Assembly (NCBI GenBank): GCA_015680685.1
Contig: MNCI01030955.1
Span: forward strand, 1,009,579-1,073,578
DNA from: Gnetum montanum
Taxonomy: Eukaryota > Streptophyta > Gnetopsida > Gnetales > Gnetaceae
DNA length: 64,000 nt
Direction of reading: 5' to 3'
Shown here: positions 44,308-56,310 of the stretch, piece after piece
How the letters are laid out: each line of letters opens with the position of its first letter
How positions within the stretch are numbered: the stretch's first letter is position 1
Made by a program: the position numbers and the translations under genes
The notes under the pieces: model-generated
Told to the model about the DNA's origin: nothing
Seen by the model: only the letters and a program-made list of their open reading frames with translations
Databases searched by the model: none

Positions 44308-47144
44308 ATGGCATTAAAGGGAAAACACACATAGGAAACAAGACTGTCTTAACCCAGGGAGAAATAGCCTAGAATGGGAAGAGGCCAAGAACAGGCCTAA
44401 GAAGAATCACTAGCAAGCCATGCCATAGGTTCTCTTAGGGAAGAGGTAGAAGTGGAATCTATTAGATAGATTCTAGAATTAGCAATAGCAACAAAACACT
44501 CCCATTAGGATGATGTGCCAGCACCACAAGGAAATCTAGAGGTGACCTTGATAGAGGCTTGTCTGAATGAAAAAAAATCATGAGAGGTCTAGAAAATAGT
44601 GCTTCAAGAGTTAAAATTTGATCCATTCTTGGAGTAAGCACTAAAAGAAGTGCAAGACTAAGGCCTCTCCCATGTGGCCAATCATCACTTCCACTAGGAA
44701 GTGGTACATGGGAGAGACATTCCTATTCTAGAACAACAGGTAGCCTAGATTAATGGTGAAAATTAAGGACATCTCAATGTCCTACTCAGTGTAGGCCATT
44801 GTTGTAGTGCTTGGGTTGCCTGAAACAGGGGAAAGTCTTGCTAAGATCTCGATGTAGGTAGATCCCAACATAAAGAAAGAATGGATTCAGTGGTGCTATG
44901 GTGTGATCGTAAGGAGTTTGGTGCACTCACACTAGCAGAGAGGGTCCATTACAAGATTGTGGTCTTCCACCTCAATCCCATGGTTAGGCCAAGAAAAATC
45001 ATCACCTTCTCTACCCAAGCATGCACCAGTTTGAGTGAGAGATTCCCTATCAACCTTCCACAACTAATCTATCTAGAGATGGAGAAGCAGTTTAAAGAAA
45101 ATGAACATGGAAGAAAGGAACCCCCCTTCTCATGCCTCATTAAGGAACTTTGTTAGAAGGAAGGAAAAGCCCGCTACATCAATAACATTGTCAAGTAAGT
45201 TTTGACCACCAACGAGGTAGAAATGATGAAAGATAAGATGGTTGTAATGATTATCCAAGAAAAGGCGTAGCGACCACCACCTCCATCTTCCACTCAAACA
45301 ACTATACTAGACATTACGACAACTGTCCAATGGTTACGTGAATATAGGGAATGGCTCTTGAGTGAAAAGAGCAACAAGTAGGCATGAGTGGTGGGGACCC
45401 ATTTGTGTACAAACTAATAATGAGTCACCTAAATGAGGTGGCCTAGACAATCAGTTTGATGGGTGGAGGTGGATCCATCTTCTTAACCCAAAGAATGTAG
45501 TTGCTTGTGAGGTCAAACCTAAGTGCTAGAGAGGTCACAATATCTCTCATAGAACAACAACCATTCCTAGAAATCTTTGGGATTGCTGGAACCTTCTGGT
45601 ATGCTTGGAGGAGGGTGAGGAGGCAAAATTTTTGGTGATGTAGTACCAGGGGTAGGAGACTATAGTAGAAGTGGTCATTGACTAGATTTTCAAAACACTT
45701 AATGCACTTGCAGCATTTACACCATATGTCATTGCACTCAAGGATGTGCAGATGTAAGTAGGAACCATAAGGAGTAGAATAAATCTAGCACAACATGAAG
45801 AACTATTGAGCTGATTGGTGGGAACTGGGAAATCGCTTTTGGATGTCTTTAACCTTCTAGACAATATTACTGCAACCTAGTTGGAGTTGTTGAAGGTAAG
45901 GGGTAAGAAAATAATTTTGGAGGGGCAACTTGAAATAGCTAGGAAGCTGAATGAATGCTTGGCTATAGAAGTTGTCAGATTAAGAGCCCAGATTGCCAAC
46001 CCCTCATTCCTCAGCTTGGCACTAACAAGAGATGAAGCTAGGAAAGAGCAAAAGGGTTGAGGGTGCAATGGAGATGGTAGTATTTCTACCAATCCTTGGC
46101 AGAGGTTATACAACAAAAAATTCAAAAGGCCTTGAATCAGACCTACTAAAGAATGTGTAATTGACTATAGAGAACCATTACCTATAGAATGTTGATGCAC
46201 ACAAGCAACAATTAACATATTTCATCCATCAATAGCAGGAGCAACTAGCCAGAGAAAACACAAAACTAAGGTGATTGGTAGTAGAAAATAGAAATCTTTC
46301 AATGGAGAAGCTTCACACCCTTCATCAAAAAACTATAATCAAGGTAGCCTTCTAGAAATCAGAAGCTCTCAAATTGGAAAAAGTCAAATATCATTATAAA
46401 GAGTAGGTTGGTCTACAAAAGGAAATAAACAAAAAACACATTCAGTTAGTGAAGGAAAAAGTCAATGAAGCCCTCCAACAACTTCAACAAGGGAAAGAAT
46501 TGTGGCAACCCATTGTTGATGGGATAGACACCTACAAAAAAGTAAAAATATGCATGAAGGAGCTACAAATTAAGGAGATGATGGAATATATGAAGCTCAC
46601 CAATCTTTGTTACACAAATTTGGTCATGTTGACTTTTAGACAGCCATGGTCAAAACTAGAGAAATAGGTGGCTAGCTCATACTTATTGTATGAGGTTAAG
46701 TTCAAGCATCATAAAGACACTAAGCAAAAGCTTGCAGTGGCAAACATTGAACTTGAAGTTCTCAAGGCATGATTCACTAATCAATGATCAACTACCGAGA
46801 ACCTGGCCAAGAGGATGAATGACTACTAGGAGCTATAGAATGTAGTTAGGGTGTTTGATATCAAACGCAAATAGTTTGCTGCTTGGTTTGTTAACATGAA
46901 GGAGATGTTTCCAATAATGCCCTATTCGTGGGATATTCCCATTCTAGCCCACATTGGTGATGCTGCATGGACTGTGAATGATCTCCAGAGTAAGAAGGAG
47001 AAGATGAAGGCATTACTAGATGTCTTTCACCTTTTGCCAAAGGTTGCAGCTATAGTAGGATAGCCAAAGTTGCCTTAACTACTGCATGTGCCTAAAGCCG
47101 GTGAAGGTCCTTCAGAACCTCAGGAGTCTCCACCGCTTATTTGA
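44308..47144 (+). pseudogene. Element F third ORF (transposase-32-like plus coiled coil)
   Basis: ATG at 44308 (MALKGKH), stop TGA at 47142-47144 in the context conserved with D. Segments: SPMWPIIT and KWYMGETF (about 44665-44735); YSV and VLGLPETGESLAKIS (about 44785-44850); GALTLAERVHYKIVVFHLNP open in 44881-45156; a helical middle with KVNEALQQLQQGKELW (46449-46500) and KQKLAVANIELEVLK (46720-46770); and the C-terminal FAAWFVNMKEMF to NDLQSKKEKMKALLD domain (46880-47030) that element B retains. It has many stops and indels. Function unknown. Confidence 0.7.
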
Positions 47145-47381
47145 TCTTCTCCATCACCTTCATGCCACTAGGGGATGTGCTATCTAGTTTTTGTGTAGTC
47201 ATGTAATGGTGTTCAATTTTGTGTCATGAACACCACTATTTTTTATAATTTTTTGATTTGTACACTTGGGCACTTAATTTTGTCAAGTTAGTTTGTTTTA
47301 TTAAGAGTCAATCAATAATCCCATACCTTCCCAATTTTGTAAAGGAACTCAAGGATGAGTTTTCATTTAGTCATAGGGATA
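47145..47381 (+). promoter_or_regulatory. Element F 3' untranslated end and polypurine tract
   Basis: Contains the AAGGATGAGTTTTCATTTAG phrase and CATAGGGATA before the 3' LTR; the polypurine tract is decayed compared with B. Confidence 0.7.
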
Positions 47382-48321
47382 TGATGAATGTTAATGTGTT
47401 GCATTGATGGACCCTTATTAACGTGGCCTCATTGATGGGTCCCCATCAATGGGGCTCCATTTACATGGTGTTGCCTTGTCGACATAGCGTTTGCTACATC
47501 TATGGGGTCCCATCGATGTAGTACTATAGCAAAAATTATAAATATGAGCTCCCAACCATGTTTATGGGGCATTCAAGTCATAGTAGTAATAGAGCTCTTA
47601 CATTTTGTTCATTAGAAAGTTAGAATATTTTCCTGAGTGCCAGTAGTAGGAGTCATTGAGTATACAGATCTTTATTTGAGCACCGATGTAGCTGAACAAC
47701 ACTAGTGTGTATGGCAATAAAGATGAGCTTTTTGATAAACCTTGTAGCATTCTAGATAGTTTAAATATTTTATTATTACATTTAATGTTTTCAATTATTT
47801 GTTCAATGTTTTTTAGTAATTAAGCTAATTAAGTAATTAAGTAAGATAAGCTAAATAGGTTACATGCATAAGTATGACCGCTTTGAGCATAAACATGTAT
47901 TCGCTTGGTAATCCTAGTAGCATTATTACTTGGTGTGCCTAGTAGTATAGCACTTGATAACCTATTAGTGGATACGTGGGTTTAGGACATGTATAGAAAG
48001 TGGGACCAGATGTTTATGTTAGAACTAGTTAGAGAATAGTTCATTAGTTAAACTAAATTAGTTAAATTATTTCATCTCTCTACTTTAAGCATCAAAGAAC
48101 ATAAAAAAAAATAATAAAAATCATATACCTCGATCATAGTTAACCATACCATGTGCAGCACAAGTGTAATTGGGAAGACAATTAATGACCTTTAGGGAAA
48201 GGTTCACTTCGTAGAAGACTAGTGTACCAGAAACTATAGAGTCCACAGAATTTGATTGGATCACGCATGAACGTTGTGTGACTTGTATCGTTGGGTGTAG
48301 GGGTATCTCAACTACTGATCA
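47382..48321 (+). repeat. Element F 3' LTR (940 bp)
   Basis: Begins TGATGAATGTT and ends CTGATCA. Palindromic module about 47395-47515, TATA-type TATAAATATG near 47539. Followed by ATAGG, the right target duplication, after which copia element E resumes. Confidence 0.88.
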
Positions 48322-48326
48322 ATAGG

Positions 48327-50475
48327 GAAAGAAAGTTTGGAAGCAAAGAGAGAATAACTTTAAATAAAATATGATGGCTTAAGTTTCTTTCTCTACTATT
48401 AGCCCAAGCACATGGTATATTGAGAGTAGTTGTTCAAGACATATGCTGGGAGATAAATCCTAATTCATACATGTCTCAGAACAAAACTATGGAACTATTA
48501 CCTTTAGAGATCGCATGAAAGCTCCAATAAAAGGTATTGGTACTATCAAAGGAGAAGGTAAGGATCAACCTATAGTGAATTAAGTTTTCTTTGTTGAAGG
48601 ACTAAAGCATAATCTTCGTAGTGTTAGTCAACTTTGTGATTCAAATTTTGATGTTACTTTTTTAAAAGAAACTTGCAAAATAAAAGATTTGACCTCTAGA
48701 AAAAAGTTTATCAAAGGAATTAGAAAGATAAATATTTATACTACTATATTTGAAGATAATTCTAACATTAAATCTAAGTGCTTGATCAACAACACAAATG
48801 ACACTCATTTATGGCATAGAAAATTAGGCCACATAAACAAAGAGATTCTTCAAACCTTGGCGTGAATAGAAATGTTCTAAGGATTGCCTAAACTCAAAGA
48901 TTTCAAATTGAACACTTGTGAAGCATGCCAAAAGGAAAAGCAAACAAGGGTAAGGTTTGGTAAGAAAAATTGCATCTCTACCTCTTGTTCCTTAGATTTA
49001 CTTCACATGGATTTGGTTGGTCCTTCTCAAACTCTTAGTTTGGGAAAGAAAAGGTATTTCCTAACTATTATTGATGGCTTATCTTGGTTTACTTAGGTTT
49101 CCTTCTTATATCAAAAGGATGAAGTATTTAATTTGTAATCAGATACCAAAAAAAAAAAAAAAGAGGATATGGTATCAAAGTGATTAGGAGTGATAATGAA
49201 GGAGAATTAAAAAATGCTAAGTCTAAACAATAGTGTTAGATAAATGAAATTCTTTATAAATTTTCTACTACAAGGAATCCTTAACAAAATGGTGTAGTAG
49301 AAAGGAGGAATAGGATCTTGAGTGAAATGGGAAGAACTATATTGAATGAAAAAAATCTTCCTTAGCACTTTTGGGCTAAAGTAATTAATACTGCATGTTA
49401 TGTCTCCAATAGAGTACTGGTAAAAAGATGTACTACTAAAAGCCCTTATGAATTATGGATTGGTCTAAGATCATCTATTGGTCATTTTCATGTTTTTGGT
49501 TTAAAATGTTATATTCTTAATGATAAAGATGCCTTGAGAAAATTTGATCCCAAAATTGATGAGGGAATTTTCTTAAAATATACTTTCATTAGTAGGGCAT
49601 ATAGAGTCTTCAACAAGAGAACTAATGTTGTGGATGAAATTATAAATGTCAAAGTTGATGATAGTAACAATATTTCTCCACAACTTGATGATGGAGAAGT
49701 TCCTATCCAAAAGTTATATAGCATCTTCCAAGTTCAAATTGATAAAAATTTAGAAATAGAAACTAAACATGAGGATATATCTCCATTGCAACCCCAGATA
49801 CCTAGACATAGTAGATCACACTCTCTCAATGATGTTATTGGACAAGTAAAAGATGGGATATGTAGTTGGAGCCAAACTAAGGAAACATGTGCCTTTGTTG
49901 CATAGCTTTCATAATTAGAACCAAAAATTTCAAAGAGGCAAAAGGAGAAGAAATATGGATTTCAACTATGCAAGATGAACTAAATCAATTCACTAGGAAT
50001 AATGTGTGGGAATTGACTCCTAAACCTAATCATAAATTGATCATTGGCACAAAATGAGTTTTTAGGATAAAATGGATGAAAATGGTCACATCATTAAGAG
50101 TAAAGCAAGATTGGTTGTCAAAGGTTATAATTAGCAAGAAGGAATTGATTTTGATGAGACCTTTGCTCCTATTTCCAGACTTGAATCTATCAAACTTCTT
50201 TTGACCTATGTAAGCATTAAGAACATCAAGCTATATCAAATGGATGTGAATAGTGCCTTTCTAAATGGAATCATCCAAGAAGACATATATGTTAAACAAC
50301 CTAAAGGATTTGTAGATCTCATTAATCCCAGTCATTTTTTTAGATTCAAGAAGGCTATCTATGGGCTTAGATAAGCTCCTAGAGCTTAGTATGAAAGACT
50401 TTCATAGCACCTTATTTTTGATGGTTTCAAAAGAGGTAGGGCTAATGTTTCTTTATTTCTCAATATGAAGGTAAT
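48327..50475 (+). pseudogene. Element E pol, first part: protease, integrase, N-terminal RT
   Basis: Order typical of copia. Protease: WYIESSCSRHMLGD (about 48416-48456), where the usual DSG reads ESS, so inactive. GAG-pre-integrase and zinc region: THLWHRKLGHINKEIL (48810-48850) and CEACQKEK (about 48918). Integrase core: LDLLHMDLVGPSQT (about 49000-49035), second aspartate in RSDNEGE (about 49185), then a QNGV-ERR region near 49290. A 3' integrase piece runs open at 49534-49905. RT: YQMDVNSAFLNGIIQEDIYV (about 50235-50295) and FKKAIYGLR (about 50345). Many stops. The RT is broken at 50475 by element G. Confidence 0.85.
50471..50475. repeat. Target site duplication of element G, left copy
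   Basis: GTAAT, identical to 59486-59490. Confidence 0.9.
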
Positions 50476-52402
50476 TGAAACACCACAAAAATTTTGGACT
50501 TCGGCATCTTGACCACAAATTTGGCTAAGTGTTAGAATGATGGCACTTTGCCCAAGTTTTTCCAAGTGTTGAGACTACGTTATGCACACCCTAGAGTGTA
50601 GTTAGAGCATAGTCAACACAACTGCTAGTTTTGCTAGATTTTTCCAAGTGTCAAAATGGTGACACAAGCTGCAGATTTTTCTAAGTGCTGAGACTATGTT
50701 CTCCATTGCTGGGAGTGACAAGCTGTAGATTTTTCTAAGTGCTGAGACTATGCTCTCCATAGCTGGGACTATGCTCTAGAGCACAGTCAAAGCATAGTTA
50801 GCATGAACACCAGTTTTTACAAATTTTTCTAATTGTCAGGACTACACTCTAGAGCATAGTTAGAGCATAGATAGTTTGGAAGTCTAGTTTTTGCCAGAAT
50901 TTTTCTAAGTACCTAGACTATGCTCTCCATTGCTAGGACTATACTTTAGAGAGTAGTTAGAATAGTTCATTTGGAAACATATTTTTTGCAGAATTTTTTC
51001 TAATTGCTAGGACTACACTCTCCACTGCTAGGACTATGCTCTAGAGCATAGTCAGTGTAGTCCATTGGAAGCACATTTTCTACAGCAAAATTTTTTAAGT
51101 ATCTAGACTACACTCTAGAGTGTAGTTAGCATAGTCAGCCTTGGACACCAAATTTTGTAGAGATTTCTCTAAGTGTTGAGCCTATGCTCATTATGTTTGG
51201 GAAGATAGTCAGCCTCTCCTAGAGCATAGTCAACACTTAGCCACATTTTGCTAGTTTTTGCCAGTCTTCTACCAAATTTTCCTAAGTCTGGGACTATGCT
51301 CTCACCTAGTCTAAAGCATAGTTAAGTGTAGATGGCAAGAACAGTCTCCAAAGGCCCTCACACCTTAGCATCGACATTGTGTTAGCTCCAGCACACCTCC
51401 AACAATAGCATTTTTCAATTTTGCATTCCCCTTTTCCCAAAAATTGTAACTATGTTCTAGAGTGTAGTGTTGGAGCATAGTCTTCAAAAGTTGCATTGTT
51501 TGGCATTTTTAGGCACATTGTGATTTTCTATGTGTAGCTCGGTAGCATAGTCATAGTCTCTCGACTTCATAGACTTCATCAGAGCAATGACATCGCTTAA
51601 CACCATTTGCCACACCACAACACAGTTGGGATGAGCGTAGTCCCAACTATCCTAGAGCATAGTCCCACCTACCACTCTACCATGTGTCGTACAATTTTCA
51701 TTTTAGGCTAACCCTAGCCCCATAAATGCCCCTATGCCACAATGTTTTGGGGGTTGGCATTTTCATTTGGCATCCAACATTTTGGGTGAATGACATCCAA
51801 AGGCATTGGCAGAGAGGTAGAGTTACACTTTATGGCCCACTGCAATCCCACTGTAGCCTTGCAAGACATCATAGCCCATGGTACACTACAGTAGCCAACC
51901 CAGCAGGCATAGAAATCATAACAAGCATCAAACTTCATGGCCCAACACCACCAAGACTGTAACTATGCTTTCCACTATGCCTATTGTACACTGTGTACCT
52001 TTTAAACCCCTTTTGGAGTTAGCTATGCTTAACCCCATTTGGGCGGTGTTTCGTTTCTCTCTCTTCCTCCCTTGTGTTTACTTTGAATTTTTCACATTTT
52101 GTTCACATTTTGACCTACAACTACTCTTAGGCAATGGTCCATGCATGTCGACACTCTTATTTTTTGCTAAAAAATGTGACTGCACTCAACACTATTCACA
52201 CGGTTAACACAGTTGACATCGCTCAACACTTAGCACCATTTGCATTAACATCGTTTGCACTTCGTAAGTCCTTGTTCGATTGACAAGACCTTCCAAGGCA
52301 CCTCTTCTCCACCTCTATCAAGGCCCTCACATGGATGCAGGGTTAGGCTATGTGCTCGTTGACCCCTCGATGTTTTAGTTGTTGAAGTTTTTGGTCGCTA
52401 CA
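50476..52402 (+). repeat. Element G 5' LTR (1,927 bp)
   Basis: Begins TGAAACACCAC and ends GGTCGCTACA. The first 1.2 kb holds the CTCTAGAG palindrome array (about 50555-51690). A TATA-like CATAAATG at 51721 corresponds to an intact TATAAATA in the 3' LTR. Confidence 0.9.
50555..51690 (+). repeat. CTCTAGAG palindrome array in 5' LTR of G
   Basis: About a dozen irregularly spaced, often half-site copies of a long palindrome with core CTACGCTCTAGAGCGTAG. The arms appear as CTATGCTC, CTACACTC and rarely with the CG intact (CTACGTTATG near 50578, GAGCGTAGTC near 51634), i.e. both deamination products of one CG. Complete examples: 50788-50805 region, 51037-51060 and 51107-51127. Each unit is set in a TTTTTCTAAGTGCTGGGA spacer, so the full period is near 60-100 bases. 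Confidence 0.85.
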
Positions 52403-52407
52403 ATTTT

Positions 52408-52423
52408 TGGTGCTAGAAGGAGG
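52408..52423 (+). promoter_or_regulatory. Element G primer binding site (tRNA not identified)
   Basis: TGGTGCTAGAAGGAGG starts five bases after the 5' LTR. It resembles primer sites seen in Tat-branch gypsy elements; I cannot name the tRNA with certainty. Confidence 0.65.
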
Positions 52424-52753
52424 ATGTGCCATTCCTTCGTTGGTGGTTGTCCTCGCATGCTCTCTACACCTTTGTTGGTGTAGGTTGGATCTCATTTTTG
52501 ATCTCCTCAAGACCTCATGTAGCAACCTAGATCATGCATTTCTGCACTACTTTTTCTAAGTCTTCATTCTTTGAGTGTAAAGAGCATAGTTGGTGGATAA
52601 CATAGTTGGTGTGGAGTGTTGTATTGATACTTAGCATTTTTTTCTATAGTTTTATACTTATTCATTTTTTCAGTAGTTTCAAACTTAGCCAATTTTTTGT
52701 GATTTCCAGAGTTAGTCATTTTTTGCAACACTCTCATAGCTTGATTTGTGAAC

Positions 52754-54860
52754 ATGAATCCAGATCAACCTTCCACATTGGTGTCTAACACACTTGGCAC
52801 CTCATCCATCCAAAGCATGCCGTACTAAGCCATGAACAATATAACTTTGTTTGTGTAAAACTCCAAGGAGGGTTACCCTTGGATAGCCTTAACATGGAGG
52901 AAAAACAAGACTACAAATGAGTCCATTGGGGATAGATGAGAGTATAATCCTACCTTGTTTGATAGAATCCCACTCACGGAGTCCTACCACCAGTTGCTGT
53001 CCCAACTCATCTGTGCGAAGGAGTGCAATGTAGGGACAACCTACAAGGAAGCCTCATAGGAGGAAGAAGATGAGTTTGAGGCTTGCTCTAAGCATGAGAG
53101 CCCTCTTTACACCATCTTCCAACCACCACTCCCTAGTATGATCCCTCGATTCAACTCACGCTTCCTCTTTAAGATGTCGACCATATCAGCTTAGCCTTTC
53201 TTGCAAGCAACCGTTGCATTCACCCAGCCTCATGTTCATGTTGGGGACATCTCCATGCCTCAAATGATTTAAGCATCCTATGCCTCATCTATTTCATCGG
53301 TGCCCTCAGTGTTAATCCAACCCACGCATGTGTGGCCTACCTTGGTCATCATGCCCATCGCTCAACCAATGCATCAATTGCAACTATTCGCTATGACATT
53401 AACTAGCAACAACCATCTACTATGATGTTAAATTAGCATGCTCTGTAACCAAAATTCCAGCCCTTCACTATGCAACCAACACAAGCCCATTTAATGCAAT
53501 CGACTGGCACATTCCCAAGCTTGGATTAGGCATTCCAGCTAATCCAAAGTTTGATGAAGGAGATCTACTGGCTCAAGGCTGCCTCCTCTAAAATGATCAA
53601 GGTGGTGGACTTCTATCAAGATGATCCCATAAGTCCTTTAGTCCCACCACTAACTTTCCCAATTAGATCCCTGCTACCTCAACTCACCAAGTACAATGGT
53701 GAGGGGGATTCCAATGTGCACTTGGTCACATTCAGGTCTGAGTGCCTGCTTTTGCAAGTATGCCCACATGCCATCATGTGCATATTCTCCATATCTCTTA
53801 TTGGCAAGGCCTCAGATTGGTACCATTTATTACCCAAGGCCTCAATCTCCTCCTTGGATGATCTCCTCAGCTAGTTTGTGACACACTTCAAGTACAACTT
53901 AAAACCTGAAGCAACTCTTGACTAGCTCATGCAGGTCAAGTAGGGGCCCCTAGAGCCCATGGCCAAATTCATCCAATGATGGAGTGCCACCTTGTAAGAA
54001 ATTTGCAAGCCACCAGTAGAGACTCACCTATTTGCCATTTTCAAGAGTGCAGTCAATAACTTCATCAAGTCAAAACTATACTACCTAGCCCTAAAGTCTT
54101 TCAACCAAGCCTTTGCCCAAACGAAGGGCATAGAGGAGGCAGCGTAGGCAAGCAATGACTTAGCCTATGTGGCCTACAAAAACCAACATATGTGCAAGCA
54201 AAACATAAGAGTGGTAATCGTAGCCACAACTGCCAAAGCAACCAACTGGGGCTCAATGACTAAGGAACCCAAGGCCTTGGCTCATAAAGTTTCCAACTAT
54301 AGTGCCAACCCACCTACATCAGTAGGGGTCACAATGTAGACCACTCCGAGGCCCAACTTTGAGTGCAAGGATTGCTCATGGTATATCCTATTGTTGATGA
54401 AACCCTTCGAGCTACTGGAGCAACTTTTGAGAACTAGGTGAATTGAATACAAACACATATTGGAGATTGCCCACCAAAAACTTGAAAGGTATTGTGAACT
54501 ACTAAGGAACCCTACCTTAGCAGTATTAAATGAGCAACTAATCTTGAAGGGCTTTTGAATGGACCGATTTTGTCGCTATCACCAGATGTTCAATCATAGC
54601 ACAGACAATTGTTAGGCTTTGCAAAAGGACTTGCAGAGAATGATAGAAAGGGACCAACTTGTGCTCAACGTGGTGAGCCAATCCAATGTAGACAATGCAT
54701 CCTACATCATAAACTCCATCAGAATAGGAGGCAAGGCTAAAACTATGCAGCAACCTTTTGTGATCCAAGTGCCTCCTTGTAAGGCAAGGATTCCCTCGGC
54801 CTCCATAAGTAAGAGGCCTTCTTTTGTGATCAAAGTGCCACCTCAATCATCCACAACATC
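52754..54860 (+). pseudogene. Element G gag (Tat-like)
   Basis: A likely start is MNPDQPS at 52754; the N-terminal 250 codons are decayed. The capsid domain is clear in 53551-53990: QLTKYNGEGDSNVHLVTF, IGKASDWYHLLPKASISS and LDDLLSQ-like text ending FVTHFKYN. The nucleocapsid motif CRYHQMFNHSTDNC (54571-54612) has the C-X2-H-X4-H-X4-C spacing characteristic of the Tat branch and is intact; the codon after it is a TAG where tryptophan is usual. ALQKDLQRMIERDQL follows. Stops and frame changes throughout. Confidence 0.8.
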
Positions 54861-55560
54861 CTTCATGGTTAGTATATAACCTTTGTCCACTAAGACATTA
54901 AATTGGCATGATGCTGCACCTACAATTGATAAACAACATAAACAACGCTTCATCATCAAGGTGTCACAACGAGCTAGCCTTGCAGCAATAACTCCCAAAC
55001 AACTGCTATTTGTCATTAGGGTGTCACAACATGATGGCCCCTCACCTACCCGAAGCCTAATAGTGGGCAATGTGTCAATCTCTTCTCCTTCAAGGGCCGT
55101 ACTTACTAGCAACCTAGGTAGGCCTATTAAATGGCAATGTAAGAGGCCAAACAAGCACCTTGCGACCCTTATGGCCATAGTAAAGGCCATAGCCAACAAG
55201 CCTCAATTGGACACTGGGGTCCTTGCCCCCAAGTAGACCAAATAACCCATGCCCAAGTCCTTTCCATGAGAGATCCATCTCTTTAGCTATATGGAGGAGG
55301 TCAAGGCTAACACAACCACCAATGATAAGGACTTTATAGCTACACTAGCCCAAGTGAGCCAAACGCTCAAGCAGAAGAACACAATGTTGAGCTTATATGA
55401 CCTAGTCATGACCTCATCTGCTCGCCACCAAGCATTGGCCCAAATGGTGGCCTCCATTCTTGTTATGGAGAACATCCCTACAAATGAGAATGCTATCCAT
55501 GTAGTTATCTTGCCTCCTATGCCATAGGAATCAAGTTTAACGTCCCTATCCTTTCATAAT
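54861..55560 (+). other. Element G gag-protease linker
   Basis: Partly open frames (54883-55236, 55291-55527) with repeated FVIKVPP / FIIKVSQ / FVIRVSQ phrases spaced about 22 residues. No conserved domain recognised. Confidence 0.6.
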
Positions 55561-56310
55561 GAAGTAGTTAAGGTCAAGCCTGAATGAGGGAAGGTTATAA
55601 TAGCTCCATTGTCAATTAGCATACACGTTGGATAGTGCACCATCTTTAGGATGCACATTGATGATGGTATAGTAACAAATGTAGTTCTATACTTCATCAT
55701 TGATAGGCTAGGCCTGAAAGATGAGATTAGGCCTACCAAAATCACATGTCTAAAATTCTTCAATGGATCACGTGTTACCATTGGAGGTACAATCAACATT
55801 GCCTTCATGGCAAGGGAGTGGTTCCCCACCTCCATAGATATCACAGTCATAGAGGAGATGCCAGGCTTCAACCTAATCTTAGGCTAGCCTTGGTTAGCTT
55901 AATTACCGGTCATCTCCTCCCCAATCCATCAAGAAATCCACCTTCCATATGAAGAAGGTTAAGTTATCATCCATAGTGATAATGTCTCCCCTTTGGCTAC
56001 TCGCAATATAGACATGGGGCAAGTGTTAGAGGTGGAGTTTCTTGGTGGTACACTTGTGGCAAATAGTGCAACACCTAAGGCTAACACACTTGAATTAGTG
56101 GTTGAAGCCAATAGCCTCCCAGAGGACCCTAATCCTTGCATGCCCCCTAATCCATGCTTGCTTAAGAAGCAACTACATGACCAAGACTTTCCCTTAGCCA
56201 AAAATGTGCTAGGCACCTACTTATCCCTTGCCTCCACATGCCATGCATTTTTTGTTTTCACTTGTGTTGCATTTGTTCATGCATTTACATTTCACCTACT
56301 TATTTAGTTT
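55561..56310 (+). pseudogene. Element G protease and following linker
   Basis: The piece 55651-55887 has the Tat-branch protease layout: MHIDDGIVTNVVLYFIIDRLGL, FNGSRVTIGGTINIAF and MPGFNLILG, followed by a stop where R-P-W is usual. The catalytic triplet appears as DDG. The adjoining 55993-56307 piece is a linker such as normally leads into RT, but no RT follows. Confidence 0.72.

Larger units (their letters stand above)
35243..48321 (+). mobile_element. Element F: full-structure Athila-like retrotransposon inserted in E
   Basis: A 13.1-kb element with LTRs at 35243-36168 and 47382-48321, PBS, gag, protease, RT, RNase H, integrase, spacer, internal palindromic promoter block, leader intron, third ORF and polypurine tract. 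It lies between gag and protease of copia element E. All domains can be recognised but stops and small indels are many and the RT catalytic block is deleted, so it is inactive. It is the best template for the third-ORF transcription unit. Confidence 0.92.

Noticed and set aside
50555-51690. Regularly spaced palindromes suggesting a CRISPR-like array
   Set aside because: Spacers are themselves repeated, units are degenerate, the block lies in both LTRs of a plant retrotransposon, and no cas genes are present.
54538-54846. Minus-strand frame of 102 codons
   Set aside because: Antisense to the Tat-like gag that carries the intact zinc motif on the plus strand.
55554-55871. Minus-strand frame of 105 codons
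   Set aside because: Antisense to the element G protease.
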